Assembly: GCA_029555415.1 (NCBI GenBank)
Contig: JAKPSI010000042.1
Coordinates: 21,174 to 85,173, forward strand
From: Bacteroidota bacterium
Lineage (GTDB): Bacteria > Bacteroidota > Bacteroidia > Chitinophagales > Chitinophagaceae
DNA length: 64,000 bases
Direction of reading: 5' to 3'
In this document: piece after piece, positions 17,330 to 25,086 of the stretch
Layout: the number at the start of each line of letters is the position of its first letter
Position numbering within the stretch: the first letter of the stretch is position 1
Notes under the pieces: model-generated
Seen by the model: the letters and a program-made list of their open reading frames with translations, nothing else
Told to the model about the DNA's origin: nothing
The model's database searches: none
Translations under genes and position numbers: made by a program

Positions 17330-17692
17330 TCACTTTTTTCTTTCGATCCACAGGATCGTCGCCACTCCCAGTGTATAAGCAATGATATCCACCCACGAGA
17401 ATCCGGTTCCTATGACCGTACTGGCGATCTTATTCCCCGCCAATCCGACCCGGTCCACGAAATGGAAATACTGCATCGTCTCCACCGCATACGCGAACAG
17501 TAATACCCCCAGCCCGATCTTCCACCGCTTGGCCTCGATGAAAGTGCAAACTGCAAAATAGACCAGGAACACCACCAGGTAATCGCCCACGTAAGGTCTG
17601 ATGAATTGATCATGCACATATACTGCGATCAGTACTTCGGTGATGAAGAGGAGAAGGGCGAGGAGGAAATATTTGGTACTGAAACGAAACAT
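17330..17692 (-). CDS. DUF2809 family membrane protein (VanZ-like)
   Basis: 120 aa with four hydrophobic segments. The RPYVGDYLVV motif (about 32-41), the VETMQYF segment in the third helix and the TVIGTGFSWVDIIAYTLG block before the last helix are typical of DUF2809, a VanZ-related family of unknown role. The gene lies 9 bp downstream of the DUF3667 gene and is likely cotranscribed with it. Confidence 0.78.
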   Translation of the reverse strand: MFRFSTKYFLLALLLFITEVLIAVYVHDQFIRPYVGDYLVVFLVYFAVCTFIEAKRWKIGLGVLLFAYAVETMQYFHFVDRVGLAGNKIASTVIGTGFSWVDIIAYTLGVATILWIERKK

Positions 17693-17701
17693 GTTGGCAT
17701 T

Positions 17702-18721
17702 TTACCTCCCCGAATTGTAAGAGATCGTATAATGGATCAGCTGATAGCTTGCAAAAGAAACCAGGCAGACCAGCAGCATCCTCAGGATCGTCTCTATCCA
17801 TGAACGGGCGAATACTTTTTTCAGTGATAGTAAAAGATAGGTAGTCAGGATCAGCAGATCGGTCACACCCAGTATCATCGCGACCGTATCACTCGCCTGT
17901 CTGAAAGTTAGTAACTGCAGAATGACAAAGGAGTAGAAGATCAGGAAAAAACAGGCAAAGTGTATGGAATACAGCATCGTATCATAGTATAATAACGACC
18001 TGCGGTAAAAGAACAGGAACAAAATGAACGCGTTCACCGGGATCATGATCAGGAACAGCCACTTGAATATGCCGGAGATCATCAGGCTCACTTCATGGAA
18101 GGTCATCTGACGGCTGATCCTCAGTTTTTTGTTCAGTGCATAGAATCGTGTCAGCGGATCATTACTGTAGCCATATCGGCTCAGCCAAACACCCACACTG
18201 TCTTTCGGCATTTTCTTCAGCTCACGTAATTGCGCATTGGTCACATCCGGGTTCGGCATCACCCAGGAGAAAGGAGGGACAAGGATCTGGTCTTTTGCAG
18301 TGTCGGCCGAACGGTCGAACATCTCCCCAATGGTCAGATCCTTTTCGATCGCTTCTTTGGAATCCGTACCAAAATATCCCGAACTGGCTACTTTCTTTTC
18401 AAACAGTCCCATGATGAGCAGTGCGAAAATGGAAATGAAGATGAAGAGCCGGAACGGCGGTGTATAGCGGCCCCTGATATTATTGATATAATCAGCCGTC
18501 ATTTGCCCCGGCCTGGTCAGCAAGACCTTGAATGAGTAGAGGAACTTGGTGTCGAAATGCAGGAAGGATTCCAGCAATTCATATCCGTAATGGACCAGCG
18601 GAAAACGAGGGTTGTGGTTCTCCTGCCCGCAATGCGGACAGAAATTCGTGTGCGCGCTCTCCGCACTGAATTCAAACCCGCAGTTGGCGCAGGCATGATC
18701 TTTAAGTTGTTTCCGGGCCAT
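17702..18721 (-). CDS. DUF3667 domain membrane protein with zinc ribbon
   Basis: 339 aa. The N-terminus is a four-cysteine zinc ribbon (CANC near 10-13 and CPHCG near 28-32). Then comes the DUF3667 signature: a hydrophilic helix with SFKVLLTRPGQMTADYINNIRGRYTPPFRLF. At least five membrane helices follow, with a long loop between the first and second. Function unknown; very common in Bacteroidota. I use the ATG at 18721 because the longer frame starts with TTG. Confidence 0.82.
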   Translation of the reverse strand: MARKQLKDHACANCGFEFSAESAHTNFCPHCGQENHNPRFPLVHYGYELLESFLHFDTKFLYSFKVLLTRPGQMTADYINNIRGRYTPPFRLFIFISIFALLIMGLFEKKVASSGYFGTDSKEAIEKDLTIGEMFDRSADTAKDQILVPPFSWVMPNPDVTNAQLRELKKMPKDSVGVWLSRYGYSNDPLTRFYALNKKLRISRQMTFHEVSLMISGIFKWLFLIMIPVNAFILFLFFYRRSLLYYDTMLYSIHFACFFLIFYSFVILQLLTFRQASDTVAMILGVTDLLILTTYLLLSLKKVFARSWIETILRMLLVCLVSFASYQLIHYTISYNSGR

Positions 18722-18796
18722 ATACACTTTCAATTGAATGAATGAGTGGATACGGAATTGCTATAAGGTCTATTACAGGATGTGAGGATATATCTT

Positions 18797-18910
18797 TCAC
18801 TTTTTTTCAGCAAAAAACAATTTCCAGATAGCCAGGATGATGATCGCAAAGGTGATCGTCCCAAGCAGTATCGCCACCTTTTTCATTCTTTTTTTGTTCT
18901 CTGTTTTCAT
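18797..18910 (-). CDS. Small single-pass membrane peptide, 37 aa
   Basis: A short ORF with an ATG at 18910 and a TGA at 18797. It has a basic N-terminus (about five Lys/Arg in the first 11 residues), a 17-18 residue hydrophobic helix ending in IIILAIW, then a short FFAEKK tail, so it is a plausible N-in membrane peptide. It lies between the S9 peptidase and DUF3667 regions. Directly upstream is a heptad array (18911-18945) that may hold its promoter or be unrelated. Not recognised; it could be a chance ORF. Confidence 0.4.
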   Translation of the reverse strand: MKTENKKRMKKVAILLGTITFAIIILAIWKLFFAEKK

Positions 18911-18945
18911 CATTATCATTTATCCATTATCAACTATTCATTCAT
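18911..18945. repeat. Heptad array, 'tccatta' family
   Basis: Five 7-bp units of the type CATTATC/ATTTATC, 35 nt. Same family as arrays at 30021-30058 and 49902-49971. It abuts the start of the 37-aa ORF. Confidence 0.6.
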
Positions 18946-18952
18946 CAAAATT

Positions 18953-18992
18953 CCGTTGCGCCGCCGCGTCTCCGCGTCGTTGCGTGAAATCA
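18953..18992. repeat. GC-rich short-period array at the S9 peptidase stop codon
   Basis: A degenerate run of GCGTC/GCGCC/TTGCG units directly after the stop codon of the S9 peptidase (TGA at 18992-18990 on the minus strand). Period is irregular (7-9). Listed because of its position at a stop codon, like the heptad arrays. Confidence 0.35.
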
Positions 18993-21425
18993 AAAGCCTT
19001 TTTTCAATTCAGATTTGGGTTCCGCATGCTTCACATACTTCTCCAGCCACTGATACTGCTCATTCAGCATATGCAGGATATTCTCCTTTCCCCGATACCC
19101 ATGCGCTTCATATGGCAGGCTCAGGAATTTCACCGTGCCGCCATTACCCTTGATCGCGTTGAACATGCGCTCGCTCTGGATCGGGAAGGTGCCGGTATTG
19201 TCATCCATTTCGCCATGCACCAGCAGGATCGGGGTTTTGATGCTGTCGGCATACATGAACGGACTCATCTTATTGTATAATTCAGGGTCCTGCCAGTACG
19301 TGCGGTCCTCATTCTGGAAACCGAACGGGGTCAGCGTTCTGTTGTAAGCGCCACTGCGCGCGATGCCTGCACGGAACAATTTCGTATGCGCCAGCAGGTT
19401 AGCCGTCATGAACGCACCGTAACTATGTCCGCCCACCGACATCCGGTTCGGATCGCCCACACCTATTGAATCCAGTACATGCACAGCCGCTTCCGCATTC
19501 ATGGTCAGCTGATCGATGAAATTATCATTCGGTTTCTTGTCCTTGCCCGTTGCCACGATCGGCATCTCGGCGTTATTCAGCACCGCATAGCCCTGGGTGA
19601 CATAATAGATAGTAGAGCCCCAGTTGATCATCGTGAAACGGTGTTCACTGCCGCGCACTTGTGCCGCATCGGCTGCGGAATTGTATTCTGCGGGATAGGC
19701 CCAGATGAACACCGGTAACTTGCCATCACGGTTCTTGTCATATCCTTTAGGCAAATAGAGGTCACCGGTCAGATCCACGCCATCTGCTCTTTTGTATTTG
19801 ATCTTTTCTTTGCTCACACCTTCCATCTGCGGATAAGGATTGTCGAATTTCGTCAGCATCCGGTCAGCGATACGCGCCTTCAGGTCCTTCAGCCAGAAAT
19901 TCGGCACTTCCTTCTCACTTTCTTTCCGGGTGATCAGCGTCAGCCGGTCCGCATCCAGCACTTTCACCACGTACTCGAAATAATTCTCATTGCTGCGCCA
20001 GAGGATCTCACTCTTTTTAGTATTCAGATCGAATGAGGCCAGGAAGGGAAGATCACCTTTCGGGGAACTGCCCGTGGTATTGTTGAACAGCAGTTTGCTG
20101 CCATTGTCGATCGTCTTCAGAACATCACGTCCCCAGGCATTGTTTTCACCTACCGGGAAACCCATACTGGTATAAGCATCAGTGGTATTGCGCTCCTGCA
20201 GTTTTTCGATGTCACCGGTGGTCGGGTTCCAGCGGCTCATGGTGGTGGTCTGTTTACCGGTCAGCCCTTCATTGATCAGTGCCAGTTGAGCGTTACCCCA
20301 GTTCACCGAACGGTAACGCAGTTTTGTTTTGAAAAGCAATTGTGCTTCGCCAGTGAACGGCGCATTCAATGCATACACCGCATCATGGTAATCCATTTTG
20401 TTTTTGATGAGACCACTATCGAGCGGACTCGCCCAATACACCGTTGCGGCCATATCATCGCGCCAGTCGAATCCTCGGGGAACATTCTGCACATTGTCAT
20501 TGCCACTCGGAGCCGTTTCTGCTGAAGGCAGGTTGGCCAGCTCCTTCACGATCTTTCCGTTCAGATCACGGATCGTGACCAGGGTGGGGAAGCCGCCGGC
20601 AGGAACGGAATAAGAGAAGGGCTTTTGCAGTTGTCGTACGAGCAGGTATTTTTTATCGGGCGAAACGGATACGCTGTTGTAAATGCCCGGCTCCCCGATC
20701 TTCGTTTCCACACCGCCTTTATTGCGGATGAGTTGTGAAGTGCCGAAGAAGGCGAAGAGTTCTTCATCATACGGACTCTTGATCAGGTCCTGGAACGTGG
20801 GCCGCGGAATGGCCTTTCCGAAATTCTCCTGCATGGTCGGTCCCTTCGGCATCAGCGGCTTGGGAGGAGCGGCAGATGCGGGTTTCAGCGTACTGCGATA
20901 AATAAGAGTCTGCCCGTCCACCCACTGATACGCGGCACCACCGATCAGGTTCAGCGGGGTCTTGTTCAGCTTGCGGGCTTTCTGTGTGGCAATGTCCACC
21001 ACATACAGGTCCACTTTGTCCTTTAAGGTTTGTGTGAACGCGAATTGTTTGTAATCCGGACTCCAGCTCACACTTCCGGCAAATAATGGGGAAGGCAGTC
21101 CGCTGATCTTGTATTCTTTTCCGGCCGCGAGGTCCTTCAGATAAATATTATTGATGAAATTCTGCCGGCTGGGGGCATAATTAGCAGGATTGATCCGCAT
21201 TCCCGCGATCTTCAGTTCGGGCTGTGCCAGTTCTTCCACGGAAGGATAGCTGTTGCTCTCGCTCAGCACCATCCACTTGCCTTTATCATCTACACTCACC
21301 GCCGGCGGGGCCTTGGCCAGCAGCATATCGGCAATGGCTTTCGGAGGCTGGGTGTAAGAGCCGTCGGATGTTTGTGCATTTGCAAATGAAGAGGCCAACA
21401 GGAAAAGGAAGAACAGCTTTTTCAT
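18990..21425 (-). CDS. S9 family peptidase, glutamyl-endopeptidase-like (S9D)
   Basis: 811 aa with a signal peptide (1-17, ends FANAQ). An N-terminal seven-bladed beta-propeller domain covers about 20-520; the C-terminal alpha/beta-hydrolase domain follows. The catalytic Ser is in GGHSYGAFMTANLLAH, the Asp in HGEMDDNTGT and the His in YEAHGYR. This triad context matches the bacterial and chloroplast glutamyl endopeptidase group (S9D), which cleaves after Glu in oligopeptides. Periplasmic. It starts at an ATG next to an array region (21427-21462). Confidence 0.9.
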   Translation of the reverse strand: MKKLFFLFLLASSFANAQTSDGSYTQPPKAIADMLLAKAPPAVSVDDKGKWMVLSESNSYPSVEELAQPELKIAGMRINPANYAPSRQNFINNIYLKDLAAGKEYKISGLPSPLFAGSVSWSPDYKQFAFTQTLKDKVDLYVVDIATQKARKLNKTPLNLIGGAAYQWVDGQTLIYRSTLKPASAAPPKPLMPKGPTMQENFGKAIPRPTFQDLIKSPYDEELFAFFGTSQLIRNKGGVETKIGEPGIYNSVSVSPDKKYLLVRQLQKPFSYSVPAGGFPTLVTIRDLNGKIVKELANLPSAETAPSGNDNVQNVPRGFDWRDDMAATVYWASPLDSGLIKNKMDYHDAVYALNAPFTGEAQLLFKTKLRYRSVNWGNAQLALINEGLTGKQTTTMSRWNPTTGDIEKLQERNTTDAYTSMGFPVGENNAWGRDVLKTIDNGSKLLFNNTTGSSPKGDLPFLASFDLNTKKSEILWRSNENYFEYVVKVLDADRLTLITRKESEKEVPNFWLKDLKARIADRMLTKFDNPYPQMEGVSKEKIKYKRADGVDLTGDLYLPKGYDKNRDGKLPVFIWAYPAEYNSAADAAQVRGSEHRFTMINWGSTIYYVTQGYAVLNNAEMPIVATGKDKKPNDNFIDQLTMNAEAAVHVLDSIGVGDPNRMSVGGHSYGAFMTANLLAHTKLFRAGIARSGAYNRTLTPFGFQNEDRTYWQDPELYNKMSPFMYADSIKTPILLVHGEMDDNTGTFPIQSERMFNAIKGNGGTVKFLSLPYEAHGYRGKENILHMLNEQYQWLEKYVKHAEPKSELKKGF

Positions 21426-21426
21426 T

Positions 21427-21462
21427 GTTTGAATTTTGAATGCTGAATTTTGAGATTTGAAT
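21427..21462. repeat. Heptad array, 'ttttgaa' family
   Basis: About five heptads of the TTTGAAT/TGAATTT type. The last 19 nt (21444-21462) are identical to 41843-41861 in the left arm of the four-helix-bundle element. Located just upstream of the S9 peptidase start. Confidence 0.7.
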
Positions 21463-21526
21463 GGGGGAACTGTAATGGAAATTAGGCATTTTTGGAATAG
21501 CAGGCACAGGGTGAACTAATCCGAGT

Positions 21527-21558
21527 GATCTGCGTTATATCTGCGTAATCTGCGAAAT
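21527..21558. repeat. Short-period array, 'atctgcg' family
   Basis: Three copies of ATCTGCG spaced 9-11 bp. Same family as 35846-35876 and 50424-50473. Upstream of the sorbosone-dehydrogenase-like gene. Confidence 0.6.
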
Positions 21559-21586
21559 ACTTAACTTCAGCCTACAAAGATCAACC

Positions 21587-22858
21587 ATGAAATTCATAGC
21601 CTATATCGCTTTTCTACTTTCGGGAATCAACCCGCAACCCGCAACCCGCAACCCGCAACTTTCCATCAGCAACCCCCAACCCGCAAGTATCACCCTTCCC
21701 GCCGGTTTCAAATCTTCCACCATCATCGAATCCCTCGGTACCAACCGCCACATCTGGGTCAATAACAACGGTGATATTTTCGTCAAACTGGAAAAACTGA
21801 AAGACGGTAAGGGCATCATCGTTCTGCGTGATGTGAAGAAAGATGGCGTGTATTCCGTCGTTCAGTCTTTTTGCAATTATACCGGTACAGGTATCGTCGT
21901 TAAGAATGGTTATCTGTATGCAACTTCTGATTTCGCAGTATATCGTTATAAACTCAACGCAGGCGGACTTGTTGAGAATCCTGATAAACCCGAAACGATC
22001 GTCAAAGATCTGGTCAGTCTGAACCAGCACGCTTCCAAATCCATCGCGCTGGATGACGCGGGTAATCTCTATGTCACGATCGGTGCGCCTTCCAATGCCT
22101 GCCAGGTCAAGGACCGAACAGCAGGTTCACCCGGTCAGGATCCCTGCCCCATTCTGGAAAAAGCAGGTGGTGTTTGGCAATTCAAGGCCAATGTGAAGGG
22201 GCAGTCCTATAATAATGGTGTGCGCTATATCACCGGTATCCGCAATGTCGTGGGCGTTTTCTGGAACAAACAACAGGGGCAATTATATGGGGTACAGCAT
22301 GGTCGCGATCAGCTGGCCGGCTTATTTCCGAAATTGTATACGAATGAACAAAGCGCAGAATTGCCCGCTGAAGAATTCTTCCTGATGAAGAAAGGCTCCG
22401 ATTTCGGCTGGCCCTATTGTTATTACGATCAGATGCAGAAAAAGAAAGTGCTCGGACCTGAATACGGCGGCGATGGTACAACACAGGGCCTTTGCGCAGA
22501 CAAAGACCAGCCCATCATGGCCTTCCCCGGTCACTGGGCGCCGAATGATCTGCTATTCTATACCGGTGATCAGTTTCCCGCGAAATATAAGAACGGTGCC
22601 TTCATCGCTTTCCATGGTTCCTGGAACCGCGGACCACTGCCACAACAGGGATACAATGTGGTATTCGTTCCATTCAAGAATGGTAAACCTTCCGGCCCAT
22701 ATGAGGTTTTTGCATCAGGCTTTACAGGTAAGGATGTGATCATGGGACCCGGACAATCTGCTTATCGTCCATGCGGACTCGCGCAAGGTCCTGATGGCTC
22801 CTTGTATGTGTCTGACGACAGAGTTGGGAAGATATGGAAGATCACATACAGCAAATGA
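21587..22858 (+). CDS. L-sorbosone dehydrogenase-like beta-propeller protein, secreted
   Basis: 423 aa, with the six-bladed propeller of PQQ-type glucose/sorbosone dehydrogenases. Conserved pieces include HIWVNNNGDIFV, SLNQHASKSIALDDAGNLYVTIG, GVQHGRDQL, FGWPYCYYD, AFHGSWNR and GPDGSLYVSDDRVGKIWKI. Likely a periplasmic sugar or aldose oxidoreductase; PQQ dependence is not provable here. A short signal peptide (1-13) is followed by an odd Asn-Pro-Gln-Pro-Ala-Thr-Arg stretch (about 15-35) encoded by a heptad DNA array. Mature sequence homologous to relatives seems to begin only at about residue 36. Confidence 0.82.
   Translation: MKFIAYIAFLLSGINPQPATRNPQLSISNPQPASITLPAGFKSSTIIESLGTNRHIWVNNNGDIFVKLEKLKDGKGIIVLRDVKKDGVYSVVQSFCNYTGTGIVVKNGYLYATSDFAVYRYKLNAGGLVENPDKPETIVKDLVSLNQHASKSIALDDAGNLYVTIGAPSNACQVKDRTAGSPGQDPCPILEKAGGVWQFKANVKGQSYNNGVRYITGIRNVVGVFWNKQQGQLYGVQHGRDQLAGLFPKLYTNEQSAELPAEEFFLMKKGSDFGWPYCYYDQMQKKKVLGPEYGGDGTTQGLCADKDQPIMAFPGHWAPNDLLFYTGDQFPAKYKNGAFIAFHGSWNRGPLPQQGYNVVFVPFKNGKPSGPYEVFASGFTGKDVIMGPGQSAYRPCGLAQGPDGSLYVSDDRVGKIWKITYSK
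21628..21687 (+). repeat. Heptad array 'caacccg' inside a coding sequence
   Basis: Four perfect CAACCCG units plus a partial one (21628-21660), followed by a tail with the ACTTTC..TCAGCA..CCCCCA pattern that also follows the array at 35989-36037. Since 7 is not a multiple of 3, three units translate as a seven-residue repeat NPQPATR. Confidence 0.75.
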
Positions 22859-24121
22859 TCATTGCACCAGTAATACATTGCCGGCCTTCATGACCAGTTC
22901 CACGTGACGGATGGATCGTATGTCCGTTGAAGGGTCTCCATGTACAGCCACCAGATCCGCCTGCAGTCCGGGTTTCACGCGACCGATCTTTTTACCATAA
23001 CCGAATGTATCCGCATTCACGGAAGTAGCGGAACGCAGTACATCGATGGGTTTCATACCGTAATCCACCATCATTTCCATTTCGCGGGCATTATCACCAT
23101 GCGCGTACACGCCCACATCACCGCCCATACAAATAGTGACGCCGGATTGTAAGGCCAGTTGAAAGGACTTTCTTTTCGCAGTGATGCGTGCCGGTTCAGG
23201 ATCCGTTCCTTTTTTCCAGCCACGGTATTGGGATACTGCGTCACCTGCCGCCAGAGTTGGACAGAGTGCGATGCCTTTAGCTTTCATGAGTTGAAATATT
23301 TCCAGGGTACCGTCATCACCATGTTCAATGGTGGATACACCAGCATTGATCGCGCTACGCATCCCTTCAACGGTGGATGCATGTGCCACGACAGGACGAT
23401 GTCCCATGGAAGCGATACGTACCGCTGCCGCGATCTCCTCGACAGTCAATGCAGGCGCGCTTTCACCATTCAGTCCCCAACGGTAATCCGCATATACTTT
23501 GATGAGGTCCGCACCTTTGCTGATCTGTAGTCTGCATTCTTTTTCCATTTCATCGGTACCACTCACTTCCGCCGCACCCTGCGGAAAGTCGATATCCGCC
23601 GAAGCTGGCTTTGGACCGTAAGCACCTTTCGCAACGATCGCTTTGGTGGCGATGATCATCCGCGGTCCGGGGATCACCCCTTTACTGATCGCGTTCTTCA
23701 GTCCTGCGTCATCATACTGCGCACCTTCTGTGCCCAGATCGCGTACCGTTGTGAAACCCGCCATCAGTGTGGCTTTTGCATGGTTCACCGCACGAGCCGT
23801 TCTTTCAGCCCTGGATTCTTTCAGCACCTGATCATCCCAGGCTACTTCATTATAAGGATGCAGGAACAAATGCGAATGGCCTTCGATCAGTCCGGGCATC
23901 AAAGTACAATCCGGCAGATCAATGGTTACAGCATGTGTGATATCATTTTTCAATGGCAGCGCTCCGGCCTCAACGATCGTGTCATGATCGGTCAGCACCA
24001 CCCAGTTGGTATGCATCGTTTCGCCATCGAATACACGTGCCGGTTTCAATAATTTATATTGAAGTTGCGCGAAAACCTGCTGGGTCAGCAGGAGTGCTAT
24101 AACTGTTAAGATCCTTTTCAT
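22859..24121 (-). CDS. Secreted amidohydrolase (imidazolonepropionase/prolidase-like)
   Basis: 420 aa with a signal peptide (1-18, ends VFAQ). Amidohydrolase superfamily: HxH in GLIEGHSHLF, a Lys in DLIKVYAD (possibly carboxylated), His in VVAHAS, His in TIEHGDDG and Asp in CMGGDVG. The layout matches the imidazolonepropionase-like hydrolases and Xaa-Pro/Xaa-Arg dipeptidases common in Bacteroidota. Periplasmic. Its ATG overlaps the stop of the upstream gene (ATGA), so it is coupled to 24118-24888; it converges tightly on the sorbosone-dehydrogenase-like gene. Confidence 0.88.
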   Translation of the reverse strand: MKRILTVIALLLTQQVFAQLQYKLLKPARVFDGETMHTNWVVLTDHDTIVEAGALPLKNDITHAVTIDLPDCTLMPGLIEGHSHLFLHPYNEVAWDDQVLKESRAERTARAVNHAKATLMAGFTTVRDLGTEGAQYDDAGLKNAISKGVIPGPRMIIATKAIVAKGAYGPKPASADIDFPQGAAEVSGTDEMEKECRLQISKGADLIKVYADYRWGLNGESAPALTVEEIAAAVRIASMGHRPVVAHASTVEGMRSAINAGVSTIEHGDDGTLEIFQLMKAKGIALCPTLAAGDAVSQYRGWKKGTDPEPARITAKRKSFQLALQSGVTICMGGDVGVYAHGDNAREMEMMVDYGMKPIDVLRSATSVNADTFGYGKKIGRVKPGLQADLVAVHGDPSTDIRSIRHVELVMKAGNVLLVQ

Positions 24122-24888
24122 GATTTGGTTGCGAATTTTCGGAAGTATGCTTCAGTGAATTGCGGGTCGTATTGATGATAGAAGCTGATGAGCAGTTTGG
24201 TTTTGATACGAATGCGCGGATACTTTTTGACATACCTCCAGAACCTGGGATCGGGACGGAACAGATTCTGTGCGATGGTGTTGATGTCGTTTTCGATCCC
24301 ACTGCCAGCATACTGTGTGAGCAGTCCTTTCATACAAAGCAGACTGTCGGGGTCCTGAGAAGATTGCCCGTTGCGGATCGCACCCACGCCGGCTTCCGGA
24401 TCATTATAAATGAACCCCGGCGCATTGGCTTTTTGCCAGGCTGTTGTATCCAGGTATTTCGGGAAATTCCGGAACAGTATACTCGAGAATTCATGGTGAA
24501 AGGTCTGTTCCAGGTAAGTATCAGTGTAGCCATACTCTTCGCCGTCATTCGTGAGGTATAGTATGTCGGTGGAATTGGTGCCGCCGTATCCTACATTATA
24601 AAAGCTCATGGACTTGAAAAAATAGACAGCCTTCAGGTTAGCTTTCAGCATCGTGGCCGGGTATTTATTCATGGCCGTGACCAATACGGCAGCCGTCCGG
24701 CGGGCTTCCGCGCTGCTCATGGGTGCAGCTTTGGCGCTGATGGGGGCCTCTTGCCAGTCGGGCGGGAACGGGGAGGAGGTATAGGTGAAATTGACCGGGA
24801 TCCCGTTGATCAGGGTGTCATTCGGACTGGCCGAAACACTCAGAGCGGCGGCCAGACACCCATATATAAGGAACGTGATTTTTTTCAT
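24118..24888 (-). CDS. Secreted hypothetical protein, possible metallopeptidase-like
   Basis: 256 aa with a signal peptide (1-20). A central QTFHHEFSSILFRNFP segment (about 130-145) resembles the helix of Bacteroidota putative zinc-binding metallopeptidases, but HHEFSS is not a proper HExxH. Catalysis is therefore doubtful. The stop shares bases with the start of the amidohydrolase gene, suggesting a joint role. It is divergent from the trp operon; a TAGATTTA -7-like sequence lies about 10 bp upstream. Confidence 0.55.
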   Translation of the reverse strand: MKKITFLIYGCLAAALSVSASPNDTLINGIPVNFTYTSSPFPPDWQEAPISAKAAPMSSAEARRTAAVLVTAMNKYPATMLKANLKAVYFFKSMSFYNVGYGGTNSTDILYLTNDGEEYGYTDTYLEQTFHHEFSSILFRNFPKYLDTTAWQKANAPGFIYNDPEAGVGAIRNGQSSQDPDSLLCMKGLLTQYAGSGIENDINTIAQNLFRPDPRFWRYVKKYPRIRIKTKLLISFYHQYDPQFTEAYFRKFATKS

Positions 24889-24906
24889 CCCTAAATCTAA
24901 AAAGAA

Positions 24907-24936
24907 TTTGTCAATCCTGATTTTGCTTTATATTTG
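24907..24936 (+). promoter_or_regulatory. trp operon promoter
   Basis: TTTG at 24907-24910 and a perfect -7 box TATATTTG at 24929-24936, spaced by 18 bp. This matches the Bacteroidota consensus TTTG-N(about 19)-TAnnTTTG. The transcription start is expected 4-6 nt downstream, at about 24940-24942, which is the leader-peptide ATG itself. Confidence 0.75.
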
Positions 24937-24941
24937 CTTCA

Positions 24942-25004
24942 ATGAAACAGGTAATTACTAATCAACAGTGGTGGTGGCATACAAACTCTTCCGGGGTGCT
25001 GTAA
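24942..25004 (+). CDS. trpL: trp leader peptide (20 aa, Trp-Trp-Trp)
   Basis: ATG at 24942 and TAA at 25002. The 20-residue peptide begins MKQV and has three consecutive Trp codons at residues 10-12 (24969-24977). It precedes a mutually exclusive antiterminator/terminator pair and trpE, which is the classical design of attenuation by ribosome stalling. The ATG lies only 5 nt after the -7 box, so the leader is probably translated from an almost leaderless transcript. The gene is too short to be in routine annotations. Confidence 0.85.
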   Translation: MKQVITNQQWWWHTNSSGVL

Positions 25005-25044
25005 TGTCATACTGCTGTACTTATTAATTATACACAGGGCCCCG
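24992..25044 (+). promoter_or_regulatory. trp antiterminator hairpin
   Basis: 24992-25002 can pair with 25034-25044: ten of eleven pairs, one of them G-U, with one mismatch. The 3' arm overlaps the 5' arm of the terminator by four bases, so the two structures exclude each other. A ribosome stalled at the Trp codons leaves 24992-25002 free; a ribosome reaching the leader stop codon masks it. Confidence 0.75.
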
Positions 25045-25067
25045 ACAGATCAGTCGGGATTTTTTTT
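25041..25067 (+). terminator. trp attenuator terminator
   Basis: A perfect 6-bp GC-rich stem (25041-25046 with 25053-25058), a 6-nt loop, then A and eight T. It lies 20 bp before the trpE start and only makes sense as a conditional terminator of the leader transcript. Confidence 0.85.
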
Positions 25068-25086
25068 GCCCCTGCATGAACAAGAA

